DNA from: Colocasia esculenta
Taxonomy: Eukaryota > Streptophyta > Magnoliopsida > Alismatales > Araceae
Length of the DNA: 64,000 nucleotides
Assembly: GCA_014218235.1 (NCBI GenBank)
Contig: CM024760.1
Coordinates: forward strand, 14,488,049-14,552,048
Reading direction: 5' to 3'
Position numbers and translations under genes: made by a program. The notes under the pieces are model-generated. The model ran no database searches. It saw nothing but the letters and a program-made list of their open reading frames with translations, and had not been told where the DNA came from. Numbering within the stretch: the first letter of the stretch is position 1; each line of letters opens with the position of its first letter. This document shows, one piece after another, positions 13,370 to 25,500 of this stretch.

Positions 13370-13830
13370 AAGGAATAGAGGAAGAGGGGGCGAAAGGAGG
13401 AGGCCGACGAGAATAAGAGAAAGGAGGAGGCGAAGAAGAGGAAGGAAGAGGAGGAGGCTGAGAAGAAGAGGAAGCAGGAGGAGGAGGAGTAGAAGCGGAA
13501 GGAGGCGGAGAAGAAGAGGAAGGAGGAGGAGGAGGAGCAAAAGCGGAAGGAGGCAGAGAAGAAGAGGAAGGAGGAGGAGGAGGAGCACAAGAGGAAGTAG
13601 GCGGAGAAGAAGAGGGAGGAGGAGCACAAGAAGAAGCAGGCAGAGGAGGAGCAAAAGGAGGAGGAAGAGGAGAAGAGGAAGGAGGAGGAGGAGCACAAGA
13701 GGAAGGAGGTGGAGGAGGAGCAGAAGAGAAACAGGGGGGAGCAAGAGAACAAGAGGAAGGAGGCGGAGGAGACAGAGAAGAAGAAGAGGAAGGAGAAGAA
13801 GAGGGAAACGGAAGAGGAAGAGGCATCATA
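13370..13830 (+). repeat. 460 bp purine tract encoding a charged coiled coil
   Basis: Almost pure A/G on the plus strand. It is built from a roughly 48 bp unit encoding KRKEAEKKRKEEEEEQ-like 16-residue repeats, broken by in-frame TAG codons. The long proline/serine/leucine frames on the opposite strand are only shadows of this composition. Confidence 0.85.
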
Positions 13831-15249
13831 TTCCCCTATCCTTATTGTCCAGACGAGTTACAGCTGGAACAAGAAAAAGGCGGCAACCGGAGATATATAT
13901 GGTATGGTTTTCCCTTAATAGTAGAAGATACATAACTTTAACGTTCTGTTATAGTAACATTAATGTTACATAATAGTAACATTAAGACCCCGTCACAGTA
14001 ACATTAAAGTTCTCTTATAGAAAATTCTTTTATTACTTACTCCATCGCAGCCAGAGGATTATCGGTCCTACAAAGCTCCTAACGTCAATGTGTCCACTTA
14101 CGAACCGATCTTTCTTAGCTCTCAAGAGAGTACAGACACACTTCCAACGGGTAAGAAAGAGGGAGACGAGATTACGTCACCCGAGAAGTATTAGGAGTGG
14201 ACGAAAAGTCTTGGATTGAACGATTTCTGAATGAGTGCATCATTAATGAATACGTGTTACAGTACATGTATTTTCTTTTTACAGTTCGGAGCTTTTCTGT
14301 TACATTATATTAGTTTGTCTATTACTGTATGACATCTCCATTCTTACAGAAGATGTACACATTTCTTGCATGTAGTGATTTGATGTTCGGTGGCACTTTG
14401 GAAGGATACGATAATTTCCTCGCATTTCAGGACATCTGGGATCTATTGTTCGGGGGGCGAGCAAATCGGTCATAATTGACTTCTACGTCAACATTTGCTT
14501 GTTTCTCCCCCGTCAAGATAAGCTGAACATTTTTAAGACTTTTGGATATCTGGGAGCCACTTTAAAAGGTTACGTCTAATTGTGCAAAGACGATAAGAGC
14601 AAACGACAACATCTCGATTACTCTTTCAAAAGATTGGACCGCATCCCAACTGAATTAGACCTCCTCTTCTCCCCCATGCACGTTGGAACAAACCATTGTG
14701 CTCTTTTGGTCATCTATATTAAAGAAAAAGGGTTCCACGTGTACGATTCATTAAGAAACAAAGATCATCTTGACATTCCACAATACATAAGTGCCAAGTG
14801 TTACATACAAGGTTTACATTTGTTACAGAGCATGCACACTTTTGTTACATATGTTACAGTAAATGTACATCAAGTAATTGGAACTCTTTTGTTAATTCTT
14901 TCATGTAGGTGGAGGAACTGAGAAGATACATGAAGGGCAAGCACATAGATTCAGAAAATTGGTCGCTATGCTACCCCGACCCATGCCCACAACAAGGATC
15001 GGGAGACGATTGCGCCATTTTCACTTGCAAATACATGAAGTGTCTGGCACGTAGGGACACTCAAGGTTTCCCTTTCAGTCAGGATGACATGCCAACCGTG
15101 CGAGCAAGGTTCGCCCTCCACTTCATCAAAGCGTACTTCAATGCACAAGAACGTTCAGAGCATATATAACTGAAGGAGAAGAACCATATTTGCTACACGT
15201 ACAATTTCCTACAGCCAGTGTAATGATATTGTACATTTACTTGAGGAAA

Positions 15250-15510
15250 CACTTGTTTATTTATTACAGTGAGGACACTGTCTACTAACGTTTTCTGTTA
15301 CAGTATAAGTATAACCTATTACAATATTTACTTATTTTCATTATAGTATACATAATAGCATGTTACAGTTCGAGCACTACACTCTTACAGTTCGAGCACT
15401 ACACTCTAACCTACACTATTACAGTATACGTAATAACATGTTACATTATTTACTTATTTTGATTGTAATATAGATAACAACATGTTACAGTATGTTATTG
15501 CTAACATGTT
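15250..15510. repeat. TGTTACAGTA-rich filler with short direct repeats
   Basis: Contains ACAGTTCGAGCACTACACTC twice in tandem (around 15366 and 15387) and several TTACAGTATA/GTTACA words, like the filler elsewhere in the MULE. It lies downstream of the protease stop codon. Confidence 0.6.
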
Positions 15511-16172
15511 GAGTTTGCATGATAGAGAGCACATGCAATGGATTTTATATCGGCCACAGAAGACTGCATAAAACGAAAATATATTGCATAAACAAGCCCC
15601 ATTACAATAACTCTCTACATTTCTTAAGCCGACTACTCAGGGGAGGAGGAGGAACAGAGAGGGGAGGGATGGGAGGAGGAACAGATGGGTTCTGCCTCAG
15701 GGCGGATGTTGGTGAGGCCCTTGTGGCCGTACAACCGAGAGGCTTTGGCTAAAGCCATCCTCCAGCCAGTGTAAAAACCGTTCCAGAAGTCGGGACTGAA
15801 GGGTGGTGGCGAAGGTGGAGCCTGTGGCGTCGGAGGTGCTGGGGGCAACGGTGGCACCGGTGACGCAGGTGCCTTGCCATCCCTGTGGGGAGCACCGTCA
15901 GATGAAGACATCTGCAAATAAAGAGGAAGAAGACAAGCAAGAAAGATAGGAAGAAGAAGACTCAGAGAAACTTGTGAAGGATAAGTATGAGGCTCTGGGT
16001 TTCTTTTATAGTTGTGAAGAACGGTTCACGGACCTTCAAAAAGACTTGTGTAAGTGATGTCAATGGTTGTTGTAAGTGTGCTCGGCACGTTATGTAAGAG
16101 TAATTTTTCATCGATCAGAGTTCACGGCCCTTCGAAAAGATAGAAGCGTCAGTGTCGATTGGGAAAAAGACA

Positions 16173-16291
16173 TTCGAAAGGATGGAAGAGTAAGACGAGA
16201 ATGAGAAAAAGAGACGAATGCAAAAGAGACAGAACTCGTGAATTGAGAGTCGTAAATGGTGACGTCTCAAAAGTAGAGACTAAAAATTAAA
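16173..16291 (-). repeat. Right terminal inverted repeat of the MULE
   Basis: Reverse complement of 7523-7641. The central block GAGACGTCACCATTTACGAC is identical in both copies. Confidence 0.9.
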
Positions 16292-16527
16292 CTGGGCAAA
16301 AAATAAGAACTTTACGTCTTCTAATATTCTGACAGGGACAGGAAAAAAATATCACCATCTGACAGGGACTCTCAATTAATTTTTCCTAAATAAAATAGAC
16401 GAAAAAAAATTTCCGCAGTGACCAACCCGTTGCATGCAAAGACCTTAAATGGCGGAGGTTACAAGAGGCGGGTCATCGAAGCTGCCTCGCCGGGGACAAG
16501 CGCGAGAGTCTTGGGCGGCCGTCTAAT
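16292..16527 (+). promoter_or_regulatory. Presumed promoter and 5' UTR of the alpha/beta-hydrolase gene
   Basis: The interval between the MULE end and the hydrolase start codon. CTGACAGGGAC occurs twice (about 16330 and 16358). An upstream ATG at 16449 opens a 25-codon out-of-frame ORF ending at the TAA just before the start codon, a possible uORF. No clear TATA box was identified. Confidence 0.4.
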
Positions 16528-19500
16528 ATGCCGGTCGCGGTGGCCGTGGCGGGCAGCGAGGCCCTTGGCCTCGGCAGCAGGGTCGGCTTCTCGTCCGGGT
16601 TCCCCACGTTCCTCCCCCAAGAGGTCGAGTGGATCCGCGACCCCGCCGCCCGTCGCATGGCCAGGAGGATCGAGCGTCTGCCCGTCCAGGTCCCCTTGAC
16701 ACCCCACCTCCTTTACTTCTCGTCCTTCTTCTTCCTCTTCTTCTTCTTTGTCGTGTTAGTGGGTCCCCGGCAGTGTCCATGGCGGCGTGGCGACACTAGG
16801 AGTTCTTTCCATTCCGTCTTTCTGCTTTCTTGCTCTGTTTCTTTCGTGTTCTTGGGTTACCCAGAGCAGTAATTTCGTCTGTCGGGGGTAGTCTACCAGC
16901 TAGCCAACAACATTCCCCGCACACTCGAGGCTGATGCTGTTCATGAGACCTCTTTTGCAGATCAGCTTTGCGGACAGCCCAATTATGAGCAGCTGTGTGA
17001 GGCCGTTTCGGCAGCAAGCGGAGGCGAAGCTGCCGGTCGTTCTGTTACACGGTTTTGACAGGTGAGTAATGGGCACTGATTAAAACTAAGAAGATCTGAG
17101 CTTTCTGTCGGTTCCATTGAGGATGTGATTACTCCTGGGTGATGCGGATTCACCTGCATTGGCGATTCCAGATTCTTTTTTAGAGGTCTTTTACACGATT
17201 TCTTTGAAGCCTTGAGCTTGCTCTCTTCTGGGTTTATCAGATCACGAGGGGGGAGCTGAATCAGTTTACGAAATCTGTTTGGAAGCTAGTCTGGCAATAG
17301 AATATGGCTTGAGATCCAGCAGCTATCTACGACTCTACTACTGTTTGAATTGCCCCTTTGGACTCGAGTGTAATATTACATGTATCAGTCCACTCAATCG
17401 AGGGTAGTATTTGGCGTTATGGATATGGTGGACCGCATAGAAAAATTGATTGTTCAAGAAACTGGGATTTTACCTTACGATTGTTTTCCCTTGCATCCTG
17501 CAACCTGGTTTAGCTAAAGGACTGAGTTTTCATGGGAGATTAATAAAGATATTTCCAACAACAACATGCCCATCACCATGTTATCTCTCAAATTACTTTT
17601 ATTAATTATTAAGGGTTATAGCTGCTAAGACAAGAGGGTTTTATACCATTGAATGTTGCAGCTCCTGTTTAGAATGGTCATATTCGTACCCCTTGCTCGA
17701 AGATGCTGGACTGGAAACATGGGCTTTGGATGTGCTTGGATGGGGCTTCTCTGAGTTAGGTATTATCATTCACTTTTTATGTTAATTCTTGAAATCATTA
17801 TGAAGTAACAAACTTCACTGTTTCCGAATGCCAGGGGCACTGTCACGGTGTCATGTGGATGCAAAGCGTGAACACCTGTATCAAGTGTGTCTGCTCCTTT
17901 TACCCTTTCCTCCTAGAATGGCATCTATGGATTTTTATCCTTGAATATTTACCATGAACTGTTTCATGAACTGGTTCTTTTGTTTTGAACTGCAGCTTTG
18001 GAGATCATACATCAGAAAACCTATGATATTGGTTGGGCCAAGCCTTGGAGCTGCTATGGCCATAGACTTTGCAGCTCACTATCCGAAAGCTGTATGCCTT
18101 TTATTCTCATTTATTATATGTATTTGAGTCCATATCATTCAAGATTATAGACTATCTTTTTTATCCATTTCTGCAATCTGTTATGGTGTGTAAATCTTTT
18201 GAAGAGGTTTAGATCTGAATTTTTGGTTTAGTCAAGAGTTAAGCAACTAAGTGCTTCCATTGTGGTCATCAGAATTTCTAATTTGCTCCTTTCTTTCCCC
18301 AGGTTTCAAACTTGGTTTTGATTAATGCAAGTGTATATGCAGAAGGCACAGGAATTTTGGCAAGATTACCTAGATTAGCAGCCTATGCTGGGGTAAGATA
18401 TTGTTTGTATTGATTCCATAGTCATGATTTGTTTGTGAACTATGCACATGCTATTAAAAAAAATTAGAATCAGAATGACATGCACAGTTCTCTTTTTTAC
18501 TTTGTTATTTGTCTGCAATGCGATCAGGTTATGAATTTATTATTGTTACTCTTGTGGCAATGTTTCTTTTTACAGGTCTCTTTATTGAAGAGCATGCCTT
18601 TACGCTTTTATGCGAATACCTTGGCATTCAAGGACATATCATTTTTCTCAAACATTGATTGGACTAATGTAAGTCTTGCAAAACAGTTATTCTTTTCCTT
18701 CCGTCTATTGAAGGACATGCATGCAATGATGTAACATGGGACAAATTATGTTGAACATGGAGACGTTTGTTCCTTTTCCTTTCTCCATTTGGTTTACTGT
18801 GATATTATTTGATATATTAGTTCATTCCTTCAGTACTAGACGATCTCTTTTATGAATGCTTTAAGAAATCCAGAATGTTTAGAGCCATTTGAAAACATAG
18901 GTGCACAAATTGACTCATACTTTTCAGATGATAAAAAAGCATGCATTTTGGGACTTCTTGATTACTTCTTGGGCTCCTGAAGGGTTACGTAATAGGTGAA
19001 CTTAGGATCAAGCAACAAATCAGTGAGTCACACTCACACCCAGTGATATTGTCAAAGCACCCAGTCAATTAATTATTTTGAACCCGTCCATGGAAATAGG
19101 TGAACTTAGGATCAAGCAACAAATCAGTGAGTCACACTCACACCCAGTGGAAGGCGGCTGGTTTCGGTGCCAGCATCTTCGTCGGAGAACCCAGTGGTCA
19201 ACACTGTGACTACACAGTGCCAATCAGTGGAGGTGTGCGTGAGGTCAGCGGCAAAGCCCCTGCTTCGGAGATTCCTATGGCTCTCGCGGTTCATTTGGCT
19301 TTCTGAGGTGACTGGTCATGAGGCCAGGGGTGATGGTTCCGGTGACCGCAATGGAGATGGAGGGGGGAAGGGTGTGCTGTAGCGGGGACAAGGAGGACGG
19401 CCTTTTGCCCTAATCGCTTTTATCTGATGACCTTTTCCTAGATCCCCCTGTCTCTTTGATGGGAAATGAAGGATGGCTAAATCAAAGTCTTTGTTATGTT

Positions 19501-22500
19501 TTATTTGGCCTATTAAAAGACCCAATGGTTGTAACTTTATTTGGCTTTACAAATTCTTAAGGTCATTCAAATAGTTAAGTTTAAGTCTTTTGGGTTTCCT
19601 AAGTCTTAAGTAAGGTCTTTAAATGAAGTGTCTCTTCGTATGAAGAGTCTCTTTGTTTTGAAGTCTATATATAGAGTCTTGTAACCAAGGATGAGGATAT
19701 AGAGAAGAAGAAAAAAAAAATTGAGTTGAGTGCCTCCAACAATGGAGTTTGTGTTTGGGTGTGATGTCCCCGGGTGAGAAACCACAAGATGGTCCCTGTG
19801 GAAGGGAGGGTGTGAAGCCTACACTCCCACCTCCTATCCCTCTTTCCCGTGACCTTCCCCTTTGCCCCTCTTCCTTAACCCCTTTTCTCTCTCTGTCCTG
19901 CATCAGTTTTGGTATCAGAGTAGGCTTCGGTTTCTTCCGTGCGAAGGCCACATCGCCATCGTCGACTTCCCTCTTTCCTCTCAGTTTCTTTCTCCCATGG
20001 TTTGACGGATCGAATCGGATCGGCCCGATTCTCCCGAATCGGGGCAAATCATGGAAAACCCGATTCTCGATTCCATCAATTCGGTCCGATTCGCCTCATA
20101 TATATAATATTATTATATCATATTAGTAATATATATTATACATTATAAATATCATATATATGATATATTATATATATTATACCCATGAGAATCGATTCGA
20201 TTCGGATCGATTCGGGTCGATTCGGGGGGAATCGAATCGGATCAAGAAAAATCCGATTCGCCTCCCGATTCTGATCCGGCAAACCATGCTTTCTCCCTAC
20301 CTGTGGAATCCCTTGGTCGCTACACAGTAACAGGTCGCGCTCGCGCCCTGCCCTTTCGCCCAGCACCTGCGCCCTGCCCACCTTCGCCTGCGTCAGCACC
20401 CGCCAACGCTTGCCATCGCCTGTGCTAGCAGCCCAGCATCTGCCTTCGGCAGCGGCCGGTTCAGCATAGCCCTCGTTGGCGCTCGCACCCACCGGCTTCA
20501 AGCACCCCCTGGCCACCTCGCGCGCGTGCGCCTACGCCGACGACGCGAATGCGCCAGCGCCACACCGCCCTCGCTTGCGCCTGCGACCGCCTTCACCTGG
20601 CGCCTGAGTCCGTAGACGCCCAACGACTCCACCCCCCCGCCCCCCTCCTGCACAGAGCCTCCGCAGAGCCCCGCGACCCCACCTCTCCCTCTGTCGTCTT
20701 CCCACATCAGCTTCTCCAGAAGAAGAAAAAGGAAGAAGAGGAAGGAGGAGACGTTACCAGAGCCTCCACCGTCGGACCCGCCCTCCGGCGTCGTCGCCGC
20801 TGCCGCAATAGCCGCCATCCGCCGGTGCCATCACTGGCAACCGCCCCCACCGCCGCCATGCCCCTCCTTTCCCTCCCGCCCTCTGGTCTCTCCCACTCTG
20901 GTTCCTGCGTGAGATAGAAGGAGCAAGGAAGAAGAGGCCACAGGCTTATAAGGAACCTGGTCAACTTGTTTGACCCAGTTTTGGCCCGGTTCGCTACAGT
21001 AACCCGCCTGTTGCAGTACACGGGCGGTGCACCAGAGCTGTTATCGCACCGCCAGCACAAGAGCTTCGTTCGTGCTCCGATTCACGTGCCGTTTGAGCCG
21101 TTGTGATCGTCTCGGCGAATTTCAGTCAATCAGCGGCCCACGCCCTGCAACAGTCCCTCTGCCTCCACACGATTGGTCTCAGTTTGGGTAATCTCTTACA
21201 CATGTGTCACATGAATTTTAGCTTCCTCGTCCTTCTACCAAATGAGAAGCTGACAAAAATAGTACTCGATGAGGAGCATCAGAACAATTATATTCCCCAG
21301 GCTATTGTTGATATTTTATTGCAAACTGGTGAGATTATTGTTGATGGTGATCAGGTTTTTGTAGAGTTTCACTTACAATTTTTAGGTAAAACTCAAATGA
21401 AATCAGTTAATTATTTTGATGGAGCAAGGTGCACTATTGATCCCTCGAGATCCTACATTACTTTGGGAAAAGAGTGGTTAGAAGAACGACATGTTTCTAT
21501 CGACTTAAACCAGTCTAGGTGCATTATCCAGCCACTGCATTTAAGAGGTAAATTTTATTTCCCCAAGTATATTTCTCCTGCTACCAAGCTAGTGCTTCCA
21601 GAGAAGACCGTGATTGATGAAAAGTCATTGGAGTTGGTGACTATTACTGATCATGTATGAGTGAAGACTATTTTTGTTGATGCTTGGGATTAAGACTTGT
21701 TCGTCGAGTCTGGACTTCATTTGATATGTGATGATGTATTTGAGATAAGCATATCAATAACAACTATCAGCGATCTGGAAGATTTTACTAGAGATCAGTG
21801 CAACCAGTGGCGGATCTAGAATATAATTTCAGTGGGGTCCTATTGGTGCACCCATATAATTTTAGTGGGGTCACCCATGGTAAAAATTTATCCTCCTAAT
21901 ACAATTTTTTTTACCCAGTGGGGTTACAGGACCCCATTGAGCTTGTGCTGGTTCCGCCCCTGAGTGCAACTATGATATGATATGGTGCAATCTTGACGCA
22001 CATATTCTAGGCAGACTACAACTTTTCAGAAGGCATATTGGTTTGGATATCCCTACGGCGACTTTGCTAGTGCACGACTTTGTCATTCTCTTGCCTCTTG
22101 TATGGATATTGCGACACTTCAAAACTTGAGGACGAGTTTTCTCGAACCAAGGGAGAATGATGGGAAATGAAGGATGGCTAAATCAAAGTCTTTGTTATGT
22201 TTTATTTGACCTATTAAAAGACCCAATGGTTGTAACTTTATTTGGCTTTACAAATTCCTAAGGTCATTAAAATAGTTAAGTTTAAGTCTTTTGAGTTTCC
22301 TAAGTCTTAAGTAAGGTCTTTAAATGAAGTGTCTCTTCGTATGAAGAGTCTCTTTGTTTTGAAGTCTATATATAGAGTCTTGTAACCAAGGATGAGGATA
22401 TAGAGAAGAAGAAAAAAATTTTGAGTTGAGTGCCTCCAACAATGGAGTTTGTGTTTGGGTGTGATGCCCCCGGGTGAGAAACCCCAAGGTGGTCACTGTG

Positions 22501-25500
22501 AAAGGGAGGGTGTGAAGCCTACACTCCCACCTCCTATCCCTCTTTCCCGTGACCTTCCCCTTTCCCCCTCTTCCTTAACCCCTTTTCTCCTTCTGTCCCG
22601 CATCACTCTTGCCTCCAAACCATTGTGTCAGATGGGGCTGTCAGGCCTAAGGAGGAGAATGTCATGGCATTAGCTCTTCCAGCCCCGCCTCCGGTGTCGG
22701 AGGATCTACGTGCGGCGATGGATCAGGTTGAGGAAGCTTTTCAGGGAGAAAACTATTTCGGTGGACAATGGAAGTCTCTCCAAGGTGAAGTTATGGATAT
22801 TCTGTCTAAAGTTTGAGAATGATCGGTGTTTTGGATGGTGTGGACGAAGGTTTGAAGTCCACATTGCTTCTGATCAAGCATAGATGGATGGCGGATAATG
22901 CTAGAAAGGCGACATCCGATGTGGCTGGCAAGAATGGAACTTTGAATAACTGAAGCATAGATGAGTCGCACAGTCAGTAGATGTCTTGGAGGATTGTTTG
23001 ACTTGTCTTTTGCATGGTTCTGTCTAGGGCTGTAAACGGGTCGGTTTCGGAATCGGAAACACAGATTCCGATACCGATTCCGATAACCAAAATATGGTTC
23101 CGATTCCGATTCCGATTCCGATAAGAATAGTTAATTCCGATTCCGTTCCGATTCCGATAACATTACCGAAACCGAAATTCCGATAAAGTAAGATGTTTAC
23201 CATAATTTTACCTAGAGTTTATGATAATTTATCGGAATAACCGATACCGATACCGATTCCGATTATTTTTTCGATTCCGATTCCGATAACTTATCGGAAT
23301 ATCCGATACCGATTCCGATAAACTATCGGTATCATTTTCCGATTCCGAAACCGATAATTTTTATCGGTATCGGGTCGGAATATCGGATTATCGGGTTCCG
23401 TTTACACCCCTAGTTCTGTCCAATGTATGATGTGGGTGGGCCTCAGTGTCAAGGAGTGTTTTGTCTTGGGACTGTTGGGTGTGAAGGTTGTCTTTTGGGG
23501 CTAATGGGCATGGTTAGCTAAGGGGGTTTTGGCTTTATTTTCTTCACTCCCCTGGCAGGTCTCTTCTTGCCATCTTTTGTTGGGGCTTTGGGAGCCGCCC
23601 CCCTTTTTTACATTTTCTTGTACATCTTTTCCTTTTATAATATCAGTGGTACTATCCACTTCTAAAAAAAAATTTAATTATTTGGAAGAATATGGTATTT
23701 CTTGTATGAGTATGACGTGAAATATCTCTATCAGGAAGAAGCATATGTGCATTTCATACATGTCAAATATGATGCCATAATTTTCAGTTAATTGTTTTAC
23801 TGTTTAATTTGTGATGGAAACTTTTATGTGCATGAGATCTATGCTGTAACTGGACTGCATAAATTGACTGGTTGGATTTTCACTGCTCTGAGTCTGCTTT
23901 GCCCTCCCAGGTTGGCCGCCTACATTGTCAGATGCCTTGGTGGGAAGACGCAACTGTTGATTTTATGGCTAGTGGTGGTTACAACGTTATCTCTCACATA
24001 AAGGAGGTAATCTAAAATTCATATATTCTCACTAGACAGCATTAGGTTAGGTCAGACTGAAAGAAAGAAATAAAGATGCCTTTGTCTCATGACTTTCATC
24101 TATATACCCACACTACTCCACTTAATCACTGAAAATAAGATAAAGATATAATAAGCTCTTTGAAGTTGGTTAATGGGATGACCCATTTAGAGAAAATAGA
24201 CTTTTTTGTGTGATGATGGTATTAATCTATAGTAACAATGTCGATGGCAGATAATTAAGGAATGCAATTCAGATGCCATTCATTTTATACAGCTAGGTGT
24301 CATATATTTCTCATGGTCCCATCTTCATATTTTTCAAGTGTACACTTTCATTTAAGCATGAAGCACATCTTAGAGAAATAGTACCATGCAAAATTTTCAA
24401 TTTAAACAATTTCCTTCCCCTTTGTTGTGTTGAATATAGATCAGTTTATGGTGTGTTTATGTGGAGTACATAAGCTATTCTACTTCCATATAATTTTGTG
24501 TTTATTATGTTGTGCTATTGTCTATATCAAAAGGGACCAAATATATTCTTTTAATCACTAGTTTGCACAAAAAAGGGCACAAAAATATTTCTACAACTTT
24601 GAACGTTATTTAACATTTTGGCTTAGACTGTTAAGTCTTACTCTTTTGTCAGATAAACCATGAGTCAATTATCATTTGGGGAACGGAGGACCGGATCATT
24701 AGTAACAAAATAGCATCGGTTAGTACATTTATTGAACTTTGAACTGTATACACTGCAATTCTTTATTCATCATTGGTCTATTATTTTCCCCTGAAAGAGA
24801 TCAGCTTGTTTAATGTGAAAAAACGTCATAGAACCTATCCTAAGTGTTCCTTGCTATTAGGCTGTTCATTTCATTCTGTTCATTATAAAGTGGCAGTTCT
24901 GATGCAATTTATTTGACGGATCATGACAATGTACTTATCTAACTTTTGGGGAGTTCATTCCTGTGGGAAGGTAACTTTTCATTCAAGCTTCAATAAGATG
25001 CGGTGGTCCATCTTAGATGCTGACAACATCAGCATTTGTATCCAAGATCACATAACACATGCACATCATATCTGGATAATTATGTGCCACAGTTCTAGAG
25101 GCACATAGGTCAAGATTTTGTCATAATATATGTTGCTATATCTTTTAAGTTTCATGGAGTTTAGGTCTTGGAAGATCGACTGCAAAAAAATTCTACAAGG
25201 TAAATTCAGCTCACTATTAAGTGGGCGAAATGCTTCCAATAGTTGCAAAGCTTCTGATTTATTAGCTAGTTAACTGATAGTGATTTCTATATGAGAAGTA
25301 ATGAAGTATAGAATGTGGGTGAAATATAATTAAACTAAAGGTATAAGATAAAATAGGATGAGTATGTCAAAAAAAAAAAAAAAACCGTTGCAAAGGTTAC
25401 AAAGGTGATTGCAAAAAGGTTGCAATCTTAAGCTTTAAGATCAGTAAACTAATATACTTAGATAAAGACAAAAGTCTCCATCAAGGATTGATTCTAAGTT

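Larger units (their letters stand above)
11032..15169 (+). pseudogene. ULP1-like (C48) SUMO-protease gene carried by the MULE, disrupted
   Basis: A likely first exon (11032-11145, M-A-S-H-G start) ends at a stop or splice point. A conserved 160-codon segment (11302-11784) resembles the N-terminal domain of plant transposon ULP1-like proteins. A Glu/Lys/Arg-rich coiled coil follows (13370-13830). The protease domain has His in TNHCALLVIY (about 14690), Asp in HVYDSL (about 14738) and Cys in GSGDDCAIFTCKYM (about 15005), so the His-Asp-Cys triad is present. Stop codons interrupt the coiled coil (GAGTAG, AAGTAG) and the sequence before the protease (GTCTAA, about 14576). In active enzymes this domain cleaves SUMO or a similar conjugate; its role in MULEs is unknown. 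Confidence 0.8.
7523..16291. mobile_element. Mutator-like element with ULP1 protease gene (Kaonashi/CUMULE type)
   Basis: An 8.8 kb element bounded by 119 bp terminal inverted repeats (7523-7641 and 16173-16291) that match at most positions. The left half carries a minus-strand MULE transposase, the right half a plus-strand gene with a C48 (ULP1) cysteine-protease domain. They are divergent, with starts about 80 bp apart around 10953/11032. MULEs that carry ULP1-like genes are known in plants. Both genes contain stop codons or frameshifts, so this copy is not autonomous. No convincing 9 bp target duplication was seen, so the outer limits may be off by some bases. Non-coding parts are filled with TGTTACAGTA-rich tandem repeats. 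Confidence 0.85.
19457..22605 (+). mobile_element. Non-autonomous gypsy-type LTR retrotransposon with 5 bp TSD
   Basis: LTRs of 449 bp (19457-19905) and 448 bp (22158-22605), both TGATGGGA...CATCA, are flanked by CTCTT (19452-19456, 22606-22610). A tRNA-Met primer site (TGGTATCAGAG, 19910-19920) follows the 5' LTR. A purine tract (AAGGGAGAA) precedes the 3' LTR, just after the LEDEFS-like end of a gypsy polyprotein (about 22121). The 2.25 kb interior lacks integrase and reverse transcriptase. It holds a GC-rich segment, one 150-codon frame and two smaller insertions. By eye the LTRs differ at roughly 15 positions, so the insertion is fairly old. Confidence 0.88.
19150..23672 (+). mobile_element. 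Decayed LINE interrupted by an LTR element and a hAT-like element
   Basis: Two segments, 19150-19456 and 22606-23672, are continuous once the LTR element between them is removed. The right segment ends in a plant LINE 3' UTR pattern (TTTTATAATATCAGTGGTAC, then an A-run at about 23664). A short frame (22664-22816, APPPVSEDLRAAMDQVEEAF) may be ORF1 remnant. No reverse-transcriptase domain remains, so the LINE call rests on the 3' end form and gene context. Confidence 0.45.

Noticed and set aside
13258..13829. Three long minus-strand frames rich in Ser, Pro and Leu
   Set aside because: They are antisense reads of a purine-only coiled-coil tract; composition alone keeps them open.
16418..16780. 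Overlapping GC-rich frames around the first hydrolase exon
   Set aside because: Shadows of exon 1 in other frames; only the 16528 frame continues through consistent splice sites.
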